From positions 1 to 24,203 of IMG/VR virus record IMGVR_UViG_3300000115_000069: a stretch of 24,203 bases of DNA; one strand, 5' to 3'. The position numbers and the translations under genes are program-made. The stretch comes from a virus. Positions 22,101 to 24,203 of the stretch are shown piece by piece. Within the stretch, counting starts at the first letter, position 1; each line of letters starts with the position of its first letter. The notes below the pieces were generated by a model. That model made no database searches. It saw only the letters and a list, made by a program, of their open reading frames with translations, and was not told the DNA's origin.

Positions 22101-24203
22101 GCGAAGCTGAACAAGAAACCGAGCAGAGGCTACGGTGGGCTGAGGCGAATCTTGATGTCGGGAATGCAACCGAAGTGCTTAATGTGACAGCATCCCGTAT
22201 GCAGGATCTGCCCCTCGCAGACACAGCTGCAATCTATGATCTGCTCTCAGAGTATAGTTCAGAATTTGATGGGGATGACGCTGAAACACTAGGTGCCATC
22301 CAAAGTTATTTAGACCAGAATACTCCAGCACCTGAGGTAGACACAGATACAACAGCTCCAACAGATGAAGCAACCCCAGCCGAACCTACATCGCGCCCGC
22401 AGCAGCCCGTGGTATCAGGTTCAACTCCAGTGGCAGAGGTGCCCGTGTTGCAACAAGAGGTTGACTACAACACAGACGTTGCAAGACTACCAGAGTTTGC
22501 CCCGCCTGCTGATCCCTCACTACAGAACAGCCGTAATGTTGAAGACCCAAGCGCGAGCAAGAGTGTCGGAGAACGTGGCAAGCTTGTTAGTGGTGCCAGT
22601 AAAGAGGGTGATATAATTGACCCTAAAAAACGCACTGAACAGTTTGAGTCTGTTGGCTATGAAACCCAGCAAGACATCTCCGACTATTCTATGGATGACC
22701 AAGCAAAATTGGCTTCAACATATGGCATGTCCACTCTCTCAAAAATCAGGAGTGCAAAAGTATTTAACAGAAATGGTGCACACTTTATGGGTGGTGTTAC
22801 TGTAGACCCAGACTTAGATTCTGGACAGGCCGCTAGAGTGATTGCACACGAGTTGGGTCACGCCGCTCACAGCCTACTGGGGGATGCCATCAATAAAGAC
22901 CCAGCCATCCAGAGTGAGTTGCAAGCCATTGAAGAAACCCTATACCCCAATCTTCGTGAAACCGTAGCGGGAGCTAAGAATGTAGACAACCAATTCTTCA
23001 ACTACCTGCTGTCATCCAACGAGCTGATAGCAGAGTTCAATGCATTAAGAATTAAGAACCCTGATCTGGCAAACCAGATTGCCCCCACCCTAACATCCAA
23101 GCTACAGTCGGTTGACCAAGACCCTGACTTAGTCGTAGACAGAAGCACCGTCCCAACTATAACAGGCAAGATCGAAAAGACAGGTGAGCGCTTGACTTTC
23201 AATGAGCGGGATGGATTGACATTTAGGCAGAGTATACCTGAAACGCAACCTACGAATTTCGGGGTGAGGCTAATGAAACAGATTAAAAGGTTCATGGATG
23301 GTGACGCTTTTACGGGGGATTTTAAGACAGCTCTGTTCATGGTAAATGCAGCCGTTGAGGATGGAGGTCTAACCCCAGAGCGTGCGAGGGTTGTGCTCAA
23401 CATGTTTGAACAACGTGAGTCTAGTGGTAAAATAGATTTAAGTAATCTTGACACTTTTTATCAAACAAAACTGGACAACATTAGGGACTTCGCTTCAGCG
23501 AAACCAGAAGAGAATGTGGCGCAACCAGTAGAGCAGGAGGTGGGTCCACTTGGTGAGGGTGATGCCTTTATTAAGACTGATGAGGATAGTCTGGTGGCTA
23601 GACTCGCAAACAAAACGGCTGTGTATGATCAGAGCACCAAGAAGATGTATGGTCTTGGTAGTGCAGAGGCTGTGGTAATACCACCAACGATTGCGAACAC
23701 CAGACTTGGCCCTTATATAACACTTTTTGATCGAGTAAGAAGGTATGGCGAGACTTCGTATGAAGTGATTATTAAAATCCCAAATTTTGGTCATACTTCT
23801 ATTGGTTTTAGTGGGTTTGATGGTGGTTCCACCAGCATTAAAGAGTTGGCAGAAACTTTGGACGGTGGTGATTATCAAGTTTGGCGTGAATATGCCAACT
23901 TAGCTCCCGACATTGAAGCGGTGCTAGACAGAGACTATGAAGGAAATAGATACGAAGGCTTAGCTACGTTGTTTGAGGAATGGATACAAGGCAACGGAGT
24001 AACAGTAAATAAATTCAAGAGCCAAGCCGCCGATGCAGGTCGATCAAAGGCACAAACTATTATGGATCAACAACGATCCACATATGGGAAGACAGCCCGA
24101 ACCATGCTGCAAGCTGTGGCTAGCTCTCCTGACTCTAAGTTTGCTGAGCTATCCCAACTCATCTTAGAAAACCATAAAGGTCAGTATCTTGACGCGAAGT
24201 TAG
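19151..24203 (+). CDS. Giant virion-type protein with zinc-metallopeptidase motif (3' end outside the window)
   Basis: The frame from ATG 19151 stays open for 1684 codons to the edge; I read every line and found no stop. The order along the product is as follows. A mostly helical, acidic N-terminal region spans about 1-500. Three hydrophobic Gly/Ala-rich stretches lie at 515-545, 667-687 and 795-812. A Glu-rich coiled-coil stretch spans about 901-993, and a Pro/Thr-rich linker about 1057-1122. A zinc-peptidase motif, HELGHAAH (1233-1240), is followed by NELIAEF (1290-1296), which could supply the third zinc ligand. Mixed regions without recognisable motifs follow. Size and layout recall large internal or ejection proteins and polyvalent phage proteins carried in the virion. 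No lysozyme or RNA polymerase motif was seen. The final function is inferred. Confidence 0.85.
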   Translation, partial: MSSIYDTLTINERAPAGFSTPDFSSYNDWSVDNANDPDELNNRAGYADYVRKQYIANGNFDDPQNAAKLEQSIRQNTIDAAIADEVEGAAERMDSMFAPKAQPLDTKLAFIKQYSDSNSEEWKSADTYLAHQTSLIQSGAEGNENPLTEERTMQYQQEAEELAGGAAYQKALRSAVDRGDMAMARLTDENGESYIHSGKLLDTISFKDAMQQSVAMGGMSYSDAASARSLYSVDEKYNEPYHKVRRWQEQSNVLEKLSLKNKDLGKSMQGLQALYAEMEGGVDKSPEFQAKEEAAIAKVYESMISTGAYDKDTAPDLEDVSRAASNLAQMNNFYNGDAEDAESEEVGKNIQRIGYNNLVMHPAAMLNKKMFDASIKANQDLTPSEINMLNRRREFEKEQNFADYNERLANDSVVGDKWITALQIGRTNGQKDADTLDLFINDEDNYSSAKGWLSGIWSSVEEGVSDLAAAVGVMTGNTEWALPILQQNARDKASRREMSALFGKEYGFGRNAVEMLAPVLTDMAATALLSIPTAGAGGAVYLIAKQGATLTAKGIAKGLVTNTFRRGATNASGVWVRESAEEAAERLVTMNLIKGSSESVKLKGAKEALDSFNNLTARRYGVDAAVFVPAATRSGGMTYGSVYTQLQQDNPDATHEENHDKAMGAAMQSGLMTGITTLAFGKLGFGGVEDALVRGATYGQLKRVLEPFVKKTGTTFDKAVTGAYKDALKQTGMFGLRTGLAKAGLKGTTGDVLAEGIKGAVSEAPEEALQEFLDGLISDAATDSETPFAERISQSFNAALYGAVLGGAITSGKSLVTAGNQLKIDQQVAPQMLNSFEAKVAAKLEESGSPLMAEQVRNVLRSTADTQVAAFERARQEYESDQEQAPFMDDMPVDQPAEPQPSPERQAVRAELEQAELEFEALAEANPVEEGAEPNPEVVAQEQKVNELKQQELAFEEADEAAAQQQETTDEEVEVDEEPLEEQSEAEQETEQRLRWAEANLDVGNATEVLNVTASRMQDLPLADTAAIYDLLSEYSSEFDGDDAETLGAIQSYLDQNTPAPEVDTDTTAPTDEATPAEPTSRPQQPVVSGSTPVAEVPVLQQEVDYNTDVARLPEFAPPADPSLQNSRNVEDPSASKSVGERGKLVSGASKEGDIIDPKKRTEQFESVGYETQQDISDYSMDDQAKLASTYGMSTLSKIRSAKVFNRNGAHFMGGVTVDPDLDSGQAARVIAHELGHAAHSLLGDAINKDPAIQSELQAIEETLYPNLRETVAGAKNVDNQFFNYLLSSNELIAEFNALRIKNPDLANQIAPTLTSKLQSVDQDPDLVVDRSTVPTITGKIEKTGERLTFNERDGLTFRQSIPETQPTNFGVRLMKQIKRFMDGDAFTGDFKTALFMVNAAVEDGGLTPERARVVLNMFEQRESSGKIDLSNLDTFYQTKLDNIRDFASAKPEENVAQPVEQEVGPLGEGDAFIKTDEDSLVARLANKTAVYDQSTKKMYGLGSAEAVVIPPTIANTRLGPYITLFDRVRRYGETSYEVIIKIPNFGHTSIGFSGFDGGSTSIKELAETLDGGDYQVWREYANLAPDIEAVLDRDYEGNRYEGLATLFEEWIQGNGVTVNKFKSQAADAGRSKAQTIMDQQRSTYGKTARTMLQAVASSPDSKFAELSQLILENHKGQYLDAKL

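Noticed and set aside
23002-23454. 150-aa minus-strand frame and similar reverse frames across 19294-23878
   Set aside because: They lie wholly inside the continuous 1684-codon frame, lack recognisable motifs or start signals, and look like codon-bias shadows.
23489-23502. Small inverted repeat TTCGCT/AGCGAA
   Set aside because: A 6-bp stem inside a coding frame, with no context suggesting a function.
19151-24203. N4-like virion RNA polymerase inside the giant protein
   Set aside because: I found no stretch resembling the T7/N4 RNA polymerase catalytic motifs in the visible 1684 residues. The part beyond the window cannot be judged.

Overview
The window reads as part of the genome of a tailed double-stranded DNA phage. 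It holds a large terminase, a small-terminase candidate, a family A DNA polymerase, a primase-helicase, a recombination set (SF2 helicase, Cas4-like nuclease, RuvC-like resolvase) and a very large virion-type protein. Genes are packed tightly, with gaps of at most about 90 bases and several ATGA or TAATG start/stop overlaps. No rRNA, tRNA, integrase, lysis gene, phage RNA polymerase, CRISPR array or insertion sequence was seen. The polymerase carries leucine at the position equivalent to E. coli Pol I Phe762, a variant known to be common in aquatic virus metagenomes. I therefore lean towards a marine or aquatic phage. The host cannot be named. Most starts lack a Shine-Dalgarno sequence.

Layout: (1) Bases 1-4856, rightward. 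The 3' part of an unrecognised, probably structural protein comes first. Next is a three-gene glycan cassette: GT-A glycosyltransferase, nucleotidyltransferase and extended SDR. A connector/neck-like structural gene follows behind its own putative promoter. (2) Bases 14088-4831, leftward, twelve genes. In order of transcription they are: small-terminase candidate, an 84-aa unknown, RuvC-like resolvase, SF2 helicase, a 56-aa protein, Cas4-like nuclease, a 215-aa possible ssDNA-binding protein, two small coiled-coil proteins, PolA, and primase-helicase. A perfect 20-bp palindrome and an isolated TATAAT stand directly upstream of polA. The last gene of this block meets the connector gene tail to tail, and their coding ends overlap by 26 bases. 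(3) Bases 14131-24203, rightward. The large terminase is followed by a putative promoter, four unrecognised proteins, and an open reading frame of at least 1684 codons that runs off the right edge.

How the genes fit together: the leftward block supplies replication and recombination (primer synthesis and unwinding, polymerisation, end resection and strand exchange, junction resolution). It also carries the DNA-recognition half of the packaging motor, while the motor ATPase/nuclease starts 43 bp away on the other strand. The four unknowns plus the giant protein could be an internal-core or DNA-ejection apparatus. The giant protein has hydrophobic segments, an acidic coiled-coil stretch and a zinc-metallopeptidase motif (HELGH...NELIAE). 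Portal, capsid and most tail genes must lie outside the window. No intrinsic terminator was found anywhere, and no gene-free stretch exceeds 300 bases.
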